Assembly (NCBI RefSeq): GCF_003369915.1
Contig: NC_046675.1
Coordinates: forward strand, 930,001 to 994,000
Direction: 5' to 3'
Origin: Drosophila miranda
Lineage: Eukaryota > Arthropoda > Insecta > Diptera > Drosophilidae
DNA length: 64,000 bases
This document shows positions 23,901 to 34,567 of the stretch, piece by piece. The position numbers and the translations under genes are program-made. The notes beneath the pieces are model-generated. The model had not been told where the DNA came from, made no database searches, and saw only the letters and a program-made list of their open reading frames with translations. Position 1 is the first letter of the stretch. Every line of letters starts with the position of its first letter.

Positions 23901-24231
23901 TCTTTCTCCATCTCCAACTGCATCTCCATATCCAAGGCGTCTGGCCAACGCATAAATTATGCTTCGTTGTCGTCGAGGAGGGAAGCCGCAGTCTGAGGTG
24001 ACACAAAAGGTACAAACAAAACCCAGGAAGAACTGGCAACAGAATTTCTTGGCACAGTGAAAATAGTTTTCCCTGGTTTTTCCTGGCCTTCCCCCTGCCA
24101 CCCTGCATCACTGGCTTCATTGTCAGCGCAATGGAGTTTTAATTGTCGCACGGACTGCACATAAATCTGCGCTGCGCGATTTAAGATTTTCTAAAACATT
24201 TGAAGTCAATCTATCGCAGCCCCTTAATGGT

Positions 24232-24260
24232 TCGGTCGGTCGGTCGGTCGGTCGGTCGGT
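24232..24260 (+). repeat. (TCGG)7 tetranucleotide repeat
   Basis: Seven perfect units, followed by CAGCC. Confidence 0.9.
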
Positions 24261-25544
24261 CAGCCAGGTGCCAGACGTAGCCGTAGGGCGCAGAGCACAA
24301 AACATGACCACAACACATAACAAATGTTGGATGCCAGAGCAGAACAGAACAGAACAAAAACAGAATAGACCTGAAGAATGAGTAGTTTTTGGCCAACGGC
24401 CAGCCTCTGGCTTTGGCCAGACAATGTCGAGACGCCAAACGCCACAGACTCTTAAAGTGTCGAACAAGAGGAGTCGTCCTTCCTCCCCACTCGCACATTC
24501 GCAGAGGGGAGGGAGAGGGAAATGTTTTGCATTTCAAATTGCATTTTAATCGCATTTCAACCTGAAATGCCATTAGACATAATTCGTTTAGCTGCATTCG
24601 GTCTGTCCCTGTTCGAATCATTGCGATATGGCCATGCCATGCGACGACTGACTGTTGCGCTCCACTGGAGGACAATTGGCCGTCCCTCCGTCAACGCGTC
24701 CCTCCGACCGTCCGTCAGTCCGCACACGTAAATCAACTTTGGCATTGATTTCCACTGACTGGCTCTATTCTGATTGCGATTTGTATGCAACTGTGAGGCA
24801 CTGTCCACTGCCCCCAGATTATGCAATCAGTCTCCATTCCACATTCCACTCTCTCTCTCTTCGGGACACACACATGTCAAATTTGTCGTCCCATAATTGA
24901 TTGTAAGCCGTCGACCGTCCACTCCACTGACTGTACGTTTAATCAATTTTGAAACGGTATTCGGGACTGAGTTTTGGACTCGGACTCTCCGGCCAATTGT
25001 CTGACGTGGCCCACACTGATGGCAAATACTCCCTCCACGGGGAGTCAAGTAGATAAACTAATTCAAATACTGCTAAGATGTGTCTAATATCAGACAATGA
25101 GGGGTCAGACTGCAGTTTTTAGATAGATTTCCATTAGCTTTTCGTGATGCCCCGTGGACAGAGGATGCTTTGTCTCTGACCGCGGACTCGATGCCTACTC
25201 GACGTCGTCTGCTCACCAATGCCTAAGCAGCTGAGTCGGTCCACAGAATCCAAAAACAAAATTTAGATGACATTCCTTGGTCTTTGGTGATACCCACTAT
25301 GGGACAAGAGGATATGAGAACCGTGGACCTGCACATAAGATCCAGAATTTGTTCTTTAACACTGGAAGGCTTTTGATTCGACGAAAAAGGAGTGTCTGGT
25401 CTAGTGTGAATCTCAACTCATTTCAAAACCCATTTTTTTTTAATGTTAGATTCCCCAAATATTGAATTTTTCAAGTGATTTTTACTTAATTTTCAGATAA
25501 ATTTGATTTTCGAAAGTTTTTTTTCGCTGTGTAGTGCATCGAGA

Positions 25545-25815
25545 CCATCGATCGATCGAGAGGGGGGGACAATGCTCTCGTCTCTGGGCGGCTGCAGCCT
25601 TGGCACCTGTCAGCACCTCCGAACGATTCGTCAGTCGGTCGATCGATTGATCGGGCGCATTGCCCCCACCTCATTGATTTGTTCAGGTATAAATAGCGAC
25701 AGCTCACCTTGCGGCCTGTTGAAGGTGTTGAAAGGTGTCGATCGATCGTTGGCATATCGCTGAGATATCTTTTGGGATTTAAATTTAAATGTGTTCGAAT
25801 CGATTTATCGATTTT
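25545..25815. promoter_or_regulatory. cluster of ATCGAT palindromes
   Basis: ATCGATCGATCG (from 25547), GGTCGATCGATTGATCG (from 25637), TCGATCGATCG (from 25739) and AATCGATTTATCGATTT (from 25799) fall within 270 nt. TATCGATA-type sites bind DREF and BEAF-32 in Drosophila; these are close matches (TTATCGATT at about 25806). Function as promoter or boundary element is inferred. Confidence 0.3.
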
Positions 25816-27487
25816 CGCAACCCAAATGACCCTGAGGAAGGGGCAGGGGGCCAGGCATGTCTATTGCTTTTTCTTTCCTTCGAGCAGCTGCTTCTCAAAA
25901 AGAAAAACTCAATTTCCTCCCATCAAATGCTTTACGATGGGCCGCAGACCGCAACTTGAAATTTAACACACGTTGTGGCGTGTACATTGGGATATCCAAA
26001 TACATATGTATACGCATACACTCGTATATATATGGACGACATGTTCATATATATAGCTGCATCGGTTGACCCCTTTGGCCTGTGTGTGTCTCTCCGCTGT
26101 CTGGGGTCTGGGCGTCTGCGGGTGGGTCTGCTACTTTTTCATTTTTCGCATGTAATGTGTGTAATCAAAGTAACGAAAATCCAAATCATATTTCCTTCAT
26201 TGACCACAAAATGTAACCCTTTTCCGCTCTTCCTTCTGCCCCTTTTTCGCCCCCATTCGTCTTCGATGCGCATATAAAACATTTTACTAGATTTATACAA
26301 TCAATGCTGCCTCCGACTCCGCCTCAGCCTCCGCTTGCTGCAGGATTTCTTAACCTTGTTGGATAGGATACGTTCCTTCCTCCCTCTCTCTCTCTCCCTC
26401 TCTCACGTTGGGCAAAATTATTGGTCTGCGCATATGTAATCATCTATGTGGCTCTGTGGCTCCAGGGGGAAGGATACTGTCCACAGGACACCACATAAAG
26501 TGCACACAATCAAAACGAAATTCGTTTTTTAGGTACAATTCCGGTGTGCGAACATCTAGTCTAGGCATAGCCGACTGCCAGCAGGACGCTTCCCTCAAGG
26601 GCTTGCCCTTTGCTATGAAGAAGTGCTCCTGGAAGTCCCTCTGGTTGGATGGTGGCTCATTCGTTAGCCACTTGATTCATTCAGCATTCAGCAGCAAGAC
26701 TTTTTCGCATATGTCGGCAATTTTTTATTTATTGAGAGACAGTGCGTTCGCTTTATTAAAAGGTGTTTGGGCAAAGGCCAGGGTAACCTTTCTCTCTGCC
26801 CACTTTGATACTGTAGCTTCAACTGAGAGATCTTTAGAATGATTCCCAGATGGAGCAATATTTGAGGATAGCTTCTATCGCAACTGAAGTCTGGCGACCT
26901 TTAATGGAATCTCTTGTTAAATACATTTAATTAAATAGCACTCCAAACTGCATGCAAATACGCAAAAAGGTGCTTTCGGGAGACTGGAGACTAAACAAAA
27001 CTGCAGAGTCAGCGTGGGTGCTGGGGTCAGGGGAAGGGGATGGGGCCAAAGGTCTGATGGCTGCCACTGACACGTCGCTTGGCGGTGGGCGAGAGTTCAT
27101 TATTAAAAGTTTTTAAAAGCAGATAAGTGCAGAGACTGATAGAGATACTCCCAAAGCACATGGCCCCCGTGCCGAGAGATGGAGATACGGTGCCAAACGG
27201 TAACGATAACCTCATGCCACCATGCCACATGCCCCACTGGTGGGCGCCACTTCACCTCTAATTGAAACATTAAGTTGCACGTCACGTACGCGGTGTCAGA
27301 CACTAGACGCCATCGCCAGGAGGAGTACCAGGAGTGGCGGTGGCAGTGGCAGTGGCAGCGGCCTCCTTCTAGGAGTATGCTAAAATGTGGCTGCGGTTGC
27401 CTTTGGGTTTACCTTCGCCCTAGAACCATAGCAATTGCCATAGCCATAGCCACATCCCATGGACGACGACTATCAACCACTCAGCAC

Positions 27488-27493
27488 TTTATT
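27488..27493 (-). terminator. polyadenylation signal candidate, P4H-D
   Basis: TTTATT on the plus strand, AATAAA on the minus strand, about 230 nt past the P4H-D stop. Confidence 0.45.
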
Positions 27494-27720
27494 TTTTCCG
27501 TGTTGGCATTTTAAAAGGCATTTAAGCAGGAGATGGAGCTGCTGGGTGGAGCTGGATCTGGTTGGGGGCTGCTGTCGGATTTTGTTAAGTGTGTAAAGTG
27601 ATTATGCCGGAAATTTGTTTGTCTATGATCTCCCGCCCGCTGCTCCGCCGCATCCGTGTCCCTGTTAGTATCCGTTTACCCATGTCTGTGTGCCAAATAC
27701 GAGCTGAATGAGGGCTAATC

Positions 27721-29616
27721 CTAGTCGGAGGTGCGGCCCAGGCATGGCCTGATGAAGATCTGGTTACGTTCGCGTATCCATTGGGTCAACACTGCAATAA
27801 AAGGGAGGGATATAGCAGATGGCAACCACATCCAGGGACAGTACGGACCCCATTTGGAGCCCACGATGATAGGGCAGGCGGCATGCGTGGTGGACCAATC
27901 GCCCTCCCCGTCCGTGTGAAGGTTGTACCAGAAGAGTGCGGTGCCCCGACGGGGCAGCACCTTGTGCTCGGCCTTATTGAACATGGTGGCGCCGCCCTGC
28001 TCCACGTCCGTGAGCTGGAAGGTGGAGGATTAGCAAAGGAGATCGGTGGCAGGTGCTCGACTCACATAGAACAGGACTGTGGCCAGGCGATTGCCCATCA
28101 CTTTCGGATGTTGGGTAAACCAGTCCTTGTGGGGCACGTAGTGCCCCCCGATACCGTAGTTGATGACCTGCATCCGCTCCGATCCCTCCAACTGGAGGCC
28201 ACTCATGTCCCTCACTCGCCGAGCGATGCGACGCGTCAGGGCGTTGCTGGAGCGCTTCAGCCATGCGCCCATGGCTGTGCGGGTCGGCGACGAAGTCCGA
28301 TTCGGTTGCGCCACGGTCGAAGTCCTGGCCATCCTTCGCTCTGCCATTTCGAGGATCTCGGCTATCTCCGAGTCGGAGAGGACGTCGTGGTAGACCACGA
28401 CATAGGGATGCTCCCCCAGTAGCTCCATTTTGAGGGGCGCCAGGCGGAGAAAGGGCGTAGTCGTAAAGTTGTAGCAGCAGTGGAGTGCCTTAGGGGACTG
28501 CTCTCTGGAGAAGCCTCTGCATCCCCACTTCAATATAGCCACTTTGGAATTGTCCTTGGGCTCGCCCTGCGGGTGAATGGGTTATAAAATGTAATGATTG
28601 ATGATCCCGGGACATACGTTATCCAAGACGGTGCTGGGCTCCTTCGTAATCAGCTGCTGGACCTCCTCCCTGCGACGCAGGAGCACAGCGTCGGCGATGT
28701 TGTGCTTCAGGGCCCTATCAAGGATGGGCAGAGCCTCTGCATAGTGCTCTGGAAAATCAGGTCATTGGGTTCATTAGTTGAAGCAGTTCCTCTTCAAGGA
28801 TCCTCCATACTCGATTTGATGTACGTCTCTGCCAACAGCAACAGGACCTCTGCTTTATCCACAGCCAGGGGTCCGGGCGTTTGGTTTCGCAGGCGCCTTT
28901 TCACTTCCTCCAGCCAAGGAACGGCTTCTTTGGCGTTTGTGGTCCTCGACAAGTGTTGGCCCACAGCGAAAATATCGCCAGTGGACATGCTGATGCTGCA
29001 GGGATATATACGTGTGGGAATCAGGCATACATATATCACTTTTCCCATGTATTTGTACTCACTTGTATTTAATGCCGGCCAGCTGTCCCCTCATGATATG
29101 CTTCTCCTGGAGGCCGTAGATGTCCTGAATGCGGGCTATCCCATTGCACGCATCCTGCAGATCCAACTGCGTGGGGAGATGGTCCCGCCAGGCGTCAAAG
29201 CTTCGCATCTGCGCCCCTCCCACGGGCTGCTCCATGTATTTCCGCCACTGCACCCAGTCGAGGTGCAGCCGTCGGATGAGGGCGAAGGCGTTGAGTGGAT
29301 GGGACAGATAGAGGACTACATTGCGTTGCGCCTTCTCGTTCTCCAATCGCATCTCTGAAATGTGCCTGCAGAAGGAATCTCTTACAGAATCTGCACCTGA
29401 ATCGCTTGTGCACGGAAGTTTCCCTCACCTGCGGAGTATCTGCAGCTTGTGCTCCAGGGCCTTTACATAGTCGCCAAGGTTTTGGATCAGCTTTGTCTCC
29501 AGCTCCACGAGTGGCTTCATCGACACCACTGAGAGGGAGTACTCCGCTCCGGTAAGAGATCCTGCTGCAACAAGGGGCAGGAGCAATAAAGACAGTAGAC
29601 AGCACTGAATCTGCAT
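27721..29616 (-). CDS. prolyl 4-hydroxylase alpha subunit (P4H-D)
   Basis: ER prolyl 4-hydroxylase catalytic subunit. Exons: 29616-29429, 29365-29063, 28995-28811, 28748-28618, 28566-28066, 28014-27849, 27791-27721; 514 residues. Starts with a clear signal peptide (MQIQCCLLSLLLLPLVAAGS). N-terminal domain to about 163, TPR domain about 164-265 with the tryptophan (KEAVPWLEEV), dioxygenase domain about 270-510. Iron ligands H415, D417 and H480 and lysine K490 are present, followed by the family-typical W491. The C-terminal RPC cysteine is kept, unlike A/B/C. It shares with P4H-F an intron between TPR and catalytic parts that the others lack. The last intron (27792-27848) has a weak donor, GTCCGT, is 57 nt long and has no stop in frame, so unspliced RNA would encode a protein with 19 extra residues. 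Confidence 0.92.
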
Positions 29617-29998
29617 CTTGAATGTGGGATAGGTTTCCCGTCTGGAAGCTGGACAAATAAATAATTTCCGTATGCTTTGATTACGCAGGCCTACTTTGAC
29701 AGCCAGAAATCAACCACCACGTGGTCCTGGGAAATCGGATTGTGTGGAAGAGCCAGCCAACTCACCTTTTGCCGTCCCGTAATCCAAGATCCAGACCTCA
29801 TCAAAAGTAGCGTCAATAGGAATTTCTTTGCCAATTGTTTACACTTTTGCTGGTGTCCTATCGACTTAATATCGCAGTGCCTATCGATTCCGAATATACC
29901 TTGCGAGTAGTAAGAAAACGGAGGTGCAGCAGAAGGGGTGATAAAAGAAGAGAGCAAAGAGAGACGAGACAGATGTGTGTGATTTTTTAGCACTCTAT

Positions 29999-30004
29999 TT
30001 TATT
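29999..30004 (-). terminator. polyadenylation signal, HP1-like gene
   Basis: AATAAA on the minus strand, 23 nt past the TAA of the HP1-like gene. The transcript would end close to here. Confidence 0.6.
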
Positions 30005-30027
30005 CGACTCGACTATTGCAAATATTT

Positions 30028-30462
30028 TTAGTCATCGATTTCAATGGTTTGCAACTCTTCGTCTTGCTCAGGATTTTGGTCCTCATAGATATTGGTGCTG
30101 GTGCGTGGACCGGCTTCGGCCTCTGGCTCGTCTGTTCCCCCAGCAGTGGCAGCGGTATCTTCGTCTTTGGTATCAGTCTCCCATTTAATGCGCTCCTCAA
30201 GGAACTGAATGACAATGTGGGGGCAGCGTGTTCTGGATTCCTTGGCTGGCACCATATCGACAATGTCGCTGCCCTTACACTTCATCGTGTACATGACTTG
30301 GTCCTGCGAGCGCTGGGCCCATGATATCTCGTCAGGTTGTAAATTACGCTGAAAGCCAACCTGCTGCGAAATCTCTTTGGGGGGCTCAGCGGCTCCTCCG
30401 GTCTGCTCCTCCTTGATACATACAGTGCTGCGACGCTTCTTTGCCTGCTTCTTGGGCGCCAT
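30028..30462 (-). CDS. chromo shadow domain protein, HP1-like (no chromodomain)
   Basis: Intronless gene for 144 residues. A lysine-rich N-terminus (MAPKKQAKKRR) that could act as a nuclear signal leads to a chromo shadow domain at about 35-97: GFQRNLQPDEI, then MKCKGSDIVDMVP, then VIQFLEERIKW. This matches HP1 proteins in order and spacing (GF.RGL.PE.I; KG.D...MVP; VI.FYEERL.W), including W94, which helps form the dimer groove that binds PxVxL peptides. The rest (98-144) is acidic and glycine/glutamate-rich. No chromodomain is present, so it should not bind methylated H3K9 by itself; it may dimerise with HP1 proteins or bind their partners. Drosophila species are known to carry several such reduced HP1 genes. 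Lack of introns suggests origin by reverse transcription. The ATG context (AAAAAGATGG) is good. It lies between P4H-D and P4H-F with no evident functional link. Confidence 0.85.
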   Translation of the reverse strand: MAPKKQAKKRRSTVCIKEEQTGGAAEPPKEISQQVGFQRNLQPDEISWAQRSQDQVMYTMKCKGSDIVDMVPAKESRTRCPHIVIQFLEERIKWETDTKDEDTAATAGGTDEPEAEAGPRTSTNIYEDQNPEQDEELQTIEIDD

Positions 30463-31321
30463 CTTTTTCTTCAGTGACTTCTCAAAGATTCTAATTGTCC
30501 AGCTGCTTCCAACTTTCGTGCGATGATGCCGCTTTTTTCGGGTAGTGATGTACGATATATTGCTGTAAATTCTATCATAGTGATGGCAAAAAGATACGTA
30601 TTTTTCATCGTCATTTATTTGGCATTATTTATTTCGCATATTTTTGCTCTTTATTTTCACTACCACTACTTGGCACAGTGAAACTGAGGGCACACTTGCA
30701 ACAGTGTGCTATCACAGAAGTCTGGATAAAAAATTTTGTTGCTCTAGCTATTATAGTCCGTAAGCTCTAGGCGCTCATCGGGAGAACGGTCGTTCGGAAA
30801 CAGTTAGACATCGCTATATCGACGAAGAAGAATAAAGTACAAAAGAGGAGAAGAAAAGGTGCTACCACATCCGACGGTTACCCAATCTTGGCTGCTGGCT
30901 TCGTCCTCTCTCTCCGCGACCCCCACCTGAAAGGAATATCCGCTCGATCCTTCTCGCAGCGCAATCGAAAACGCTTCCTCCTGGGTTTTACACACACACA
31001 CATCCACTACAAAACAAAAATGTACATATACATAGCCCCAAATTCTTCAAGTACCGGGTATACGAATACCGAGATAAGTTATGCATCACGTAGCTGCTAC
31101 TGTTTTTATACTTTCTTTGCTGATTCACCCCTTTGATGTGACAGGTATTTCAACTTGCCCAGACTTTGATGAATGGATGGGTGCCTCTTGTAGAGTGTTG
31201 AAAAATATACTCGTAGTATAGGTTATCGACGCACTGTTGGAGTTTTGACTGTGATTGCCCTTATCGTCTGAATCAGCTGGACATGGATTTAATTGACAGC
31301 AGGTCCGATTTCTATGGTGGC
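30463..31321. other. intergenic DNA between HP1-like gene and P4H-F
   Basis: Holds the presumed start region of the HP1-like gene, with several ATCG-type elements nearby (for example GCTATATCGACG at about 30813). A CA repeat lies at 30989-31001. From about 31229 to 31301 it is the parent of the 3'-flank piece found again at 13447-13495. No coding exon is supported. Confidence 0.45.
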
Positions 31322-31327
31322 TTTATT
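31322..31327 (-). terminator. polyadenylation signal candidate, P4H-F
   Basis: AATAAA on the minus strand, 67 nt past the P4H-F stop codon. Confidence 0.6.
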
Positions 31328-31393
31328 TATTTTTAGATTCATTCCGGCATGAGGTAATTTCATTGTAATACTATTTTCGATGTCCATGAGCAT

Positions 31394-33440
31394 TTAATCA
31401 CTTCCCCTCTTGAGACAGGGCCGCTTGAAGAGCTGTGCACGTTCCCGAATCCACTTGTTGCACACTGACGAAAAGATGCAGAGTGAAATCAGAAAGAAAA
31501 GTTTCCTCTTTGGGGTAGAACCTTACCCCATTTGGAGCCCACAAGAACGGGACAGGCGGCGTGGAGTGTCTGCGGATTGGGGTCGCCGTCGTCTTTCAGG
31601 TTATACCAGATGATGGCCGATCCTCTCTGAGGAAACACAGCCTTCCGAATGTTTGGGAAGACTGTGGCACCGCCCTGTTCCACATCCGTCAGCTATCAAG
31701 GAGAGGAAACGGTTAAACTCTCATTGGAAGATCACCATTTCTAAGATAACTCACATAGAAGAGGACAGTGGCAATGCGATCGCCGTTCATTTGAGTTAAA
31801 TTGGAGGCCTAAAAGGGGGAGGGAATGATTGAATCAATGGAATCCGTGGATCATTAGGGATCCTCCACTTACTGTGCTCGCATTGAAGAAGTCGTAGTGC
31901 TTGTCGTAGTGTCCTCCAAGGCCATAGTTCATGGCCTGGAGCATCTCGGAGCCCAACAGATCGAAGTTGGTCATATCCGCGATGCGTCTGTTCAGGCGCT
32001 CGGTGAGCTCGTTGAAGGTATCGGGGAACCAGGCGACCTTGGACGTTCTCGTCTTGACCACCTCACTCCTGCGACCGCTCGCCTTGTAGACCGTCGCTCG
32101 CTTCAGCCCGGGCGTGGCCATGTCCTGGAGTTGGCTGATTTCTGGGGCAGAGATCACGTCGTGGTAGAGCACCATGTAGGGGTCCAGTCCCACGAGCTCC
32201 ATCTTGAGCGGTGCCAGGCGGAGAAAGGCCGAGTTGGTCGAGTTGTAGACACAGTGGAGCCTGCCATCCTTGGACGGGGAGGGGAACAGGCCGCGACATC
32301 CTCGCTCATACTCACCCAAGGGTTGTGCGGTGCTTTTCAACTGGGGATTGGAAAGGGATGGTGGGTAAATTTAGCTCCCATCGATACGATACGAAACCTT
32401 ATCATATACGTACCGTAGGTGCTATGCCGATGGAGTTGGGGCCCGTCCTTATCAGCGTTTCTATTTCAGATTTCTTCAGCAACAATTTAATATCATGCCT
32501 CTTATCGCCCCCTAGTGCAATGTTGACAACTTTCAACGCATCCGCGTGCCTGTCTGTGGGCCATTCGCCATCGATTAGAAGGTCAGGGAATGGAGCCAGA
32601 TGCTAGGACTTACCCAATTTCAAGAGCGTCTCGGCGTACACTGCCTGCACCTCCCCTTTGGAAACCTCCACGGGAACCGGCAGCCTGTTACTCTCCAGCC
32701 ACGCCAGGGCCTGGTAGAGCCATCCAGCAGCTGCCACGTATTTGGCCTGGTCAAAGAGGATCTGCCCCATGGCATAGGTGTCCAAGGCATTCAGGCTGAC
32801 ACTAACGAAAGACCAGAGCAGAGATTAGAATCCTCCAGAGAATCATCCTTCATCATCCATCGGGCAGTCGCTCACTTGTACTGTCTGCCGTCGAGGATGC
32901 CACGGCTGATGTCCGCCACCTCGAGTCCGTAGGTGCTCTGAATGCGGTCCAAGGCGGTGACGGCCTCCTCGAGGTCTGTGCTGCTGGGCATCTGCTCTCG
33001 CAGCTCCTGAATGCGATCTAACTGCGCCGGGCCCACCGGATCCTCCAAAAACATTTGCCACAGCGTCCAGTCGCGGTGCATGCGGCGGATGAGACTGAAG
33101 GAGTTCAACGGATTCGAAAGGTACTCTTCCATAGTGTCCTGCGCCTTTTTGCTCTCCTGCCGCATGCTGACTATACCACTGGAGAAGAAGAAATATCCAT
33201 TAGTTATCCGATAGCAATCGAGGATCCAAGAATGGAGGCTCACCTGCGTACCGCCTGCAGCTTCTTCTCGAGCTCCCCCGCATAGTCCTTCAGGGCATCA
33301 ATGAGCTGTGCCTCCACCTTGAGGAGCTTCACCATTCCCGCCACCGATGTGGAGTGGCTCTGTTCCCCTTCGACCTGACATTGGACCTGTACCCATCCCC
33401 AGTGTGCGATCAGTGTGAAAAGCAGAATCCTCCACTTCAT
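31394..33440 (-). CDS. prolyl 4-hydroxylase alpha subunit (P4H-F)
   Basis: ER prolyl 4-hydroxylase catalytic subunit. Exons: 33440-33244, 33178-32876, 32801-32614, 32553-32414, 32340-31873, 31808-31755, 31692-31527, 31464-31394; 528 residues. The start at 33440 opens on a signal peptide (MKWRILLFTLIAHWGWVQVQ). The frame is open further up to an ATG at 33620, but those 60 residues are Asn/Ser-rich, and a possible 46-nt intron (33517-33472) would remove part of them, so they are probably leader. TPR tryptophans are present (AAAGWLYQALAWL). Iron ligands H424, D426, H494 and lysine K504 with W505 are present, and the RPC cysteine is kept. A phase-0 intron (31809-31872) directly behind the HxD strand occurs in no other gene here, giving a 54-nt exon. 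Divergent from the membrane-protein gene at 33911. Closest in structure to P4H-D. Confidence 0.92.
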
Positions 33441-33910
33441 AGCTCGCTCTGTGGCGTCTTGCTCTGTCTGACTGCAAGAGCCAACTGTCGCTTTCGGCGC
33501 CAAAGATAAATGCTTACCATGATTATTATTGCTATTGGTATTTCCATTGCTATTTCTGTTGCTCTGATGTTGTGCTGTGTCTGTGGCCCACTGATAAGCG
33601 GCGCGCATTGATAGCGACACGCACCGATTTAATTAAACCGAAGAGCACCGGCGCAGAGCCCCACCTGAGCGGACCGCAGACGTGACCGCAGAGCAGGCAG
33701 CGGGCAGAGAGTCACCACAGAACGTGCCGCTCGTGGGAGCGGAAGAGATGCTTCTGGCAATGGAATGCAGCGGAAGCGTTTGATCGATGACGGAGCAGGC
33801 CCTGATGGATCTATCGAATATGGAAATATATCATATCTTATAGTTCCGGTCAAGAGACACCAAGAAACACTCACGAATCAAATCAAATTTTTAGGAGACA
33901 CATTAACACG
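33441..33910. promoter_or_regulatory. bidirectional promoter region of P4H-F and the membrane-protein gene
   Basis: 470 nt separate the two start codons, so both promoters lie here. The sequence is repeated with few changes at about 13650-14098, which shows where similarity is retained. An ATCGAAT element (about 33812) resembles a weak DREF site. The start points themselves cannot be placed. Confidence 0.55.
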
Positions 33911-34567
33911 ATGCCAGTGGACACTGCTGTCTCCAGAGTGTCAGCTGGCGCCCTGCGGCCCGTTCTCTTTGTGTTCTACACCCTGGAGAATGTGTTCAAC
34001 ATGTTCTGCATGGCCTATCACATCACTGGGTTCATGGCCGTCGATCTAAAGATATTCCCGGTGGAGAAGCAGATGTTGCAGTACTGCTACATGTGCTCCT
34101 TCTACGTCTTCATGGTTTTGACCCTCTTCCAGAGCATCAGCGTCTGCACGGGCCACTCGCCTACCGTCTGCATGGAGATCATCAAGTCCTCGGCCGCCGC
34201 CAGCGCCTTCACCCTGATCTCGATAACCACCATGTGGGATGCAGAACACGACTTCCATCTCATGTTTTCGGGCGAGGAGTCCCCCGAGGGGGAGGCAGAG
34301 TACGATGTGGACGAGCCCATCCACCCCTTCTTCCACTACATGCGCAGCCAGTCCATTGCCTCGCTCACCTGCGGCATCCTGTACATGCTGCATGCCATTT
34401 TAATGATCGACGTCAAGATCACCACGTACTACAACGGCAAGAGCGGCGAAGACGAGTACGAGTACCTGCCCATCCCACTGTATGTGTTTGGCCGCTGGAT
34501 CCACGGTATGCTGGAGAAGTACGAATGGTTCTTGGAGTTCTGCACCAACACACAAATCAATGTATAG
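33911..34567 (+). CDS. four-helix membrane protein (tetraspan-like), single exon
   Basis: Intronless, 218 residues from ATG 33911 to TAG 34565-34567, with strong Drosophila codon bias. There are about four hydrophobic segments: roughly 17-42 (LRPVLFVFYTLENVFN onwards), 56-77 (CYMCSFYVFMVLTLF), 86-112 (SSAAASAFTLISITTMW) and 140-165 (SQSIASLTCGILYMLHAILM), joined by acidic loops (EESPEGEAEYDVDE) and a charged tail. This layout is that of small tetraspan proteins of insect epithelia and glia (for example the Pasiflora/Fire exit or MARVEL-type group), but I cannot assign the family with confidence. It is likely in the plasma membrane; there is no clear cleaved signal peptide. Confidence 0.85.
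   Translation: MPVDTAVSRVSAGALRPVLFVFYTLENVFNMFCMAYHITGFMAVDLKIFPVEKQMLQYCYMCSFYVFMVLTLFQSISVCTGHSPTVCMEIIKSSAAASAFTLISITTMWDAEHDFHLMFSGEESPEGEAEYDVDEPIHPFFHYMRSQSIASLTCGILYMLHAILMIDVKITTYYNGKSGEDEYEYLPIPLYVFGRWIHGMLEKYEWFLEFCTNTQINV

Larger units (their letters stand above)
14107..27487. other. 13 kb non-coding region with many simple repeats
   Basis: Frames here are short, lie on both strands over the same bases, and are driven by simple repeats; none shows splice-flanked coding character. Besides the repeats listed separately there are GCTGTT/GCTGTTGCT runs (14380-14420), a GTTCC run (18501-18523), GGGACT units (18741-18762) and an AT-rich block (23280-23460). Could be intergenic DNA or an intron of a gene outside the window. 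Confidence 0.5.

Noticed and set aside
26408..26842. 144-codon plus frame
   Set aside because: Sequence looked somewhat protein-like but has poor codon bias, no homology that I recognise and no neighbouring exon; left out.
30890..30990. Possible small exon on the minus strand (TQEEAFSIALREGSSGYSFQ between CAG and GTGGGG)
   Set aside because: Splice borders are there, but the pyrimidine tract is a TG repeat and no joining exon could be found; too weak to list.
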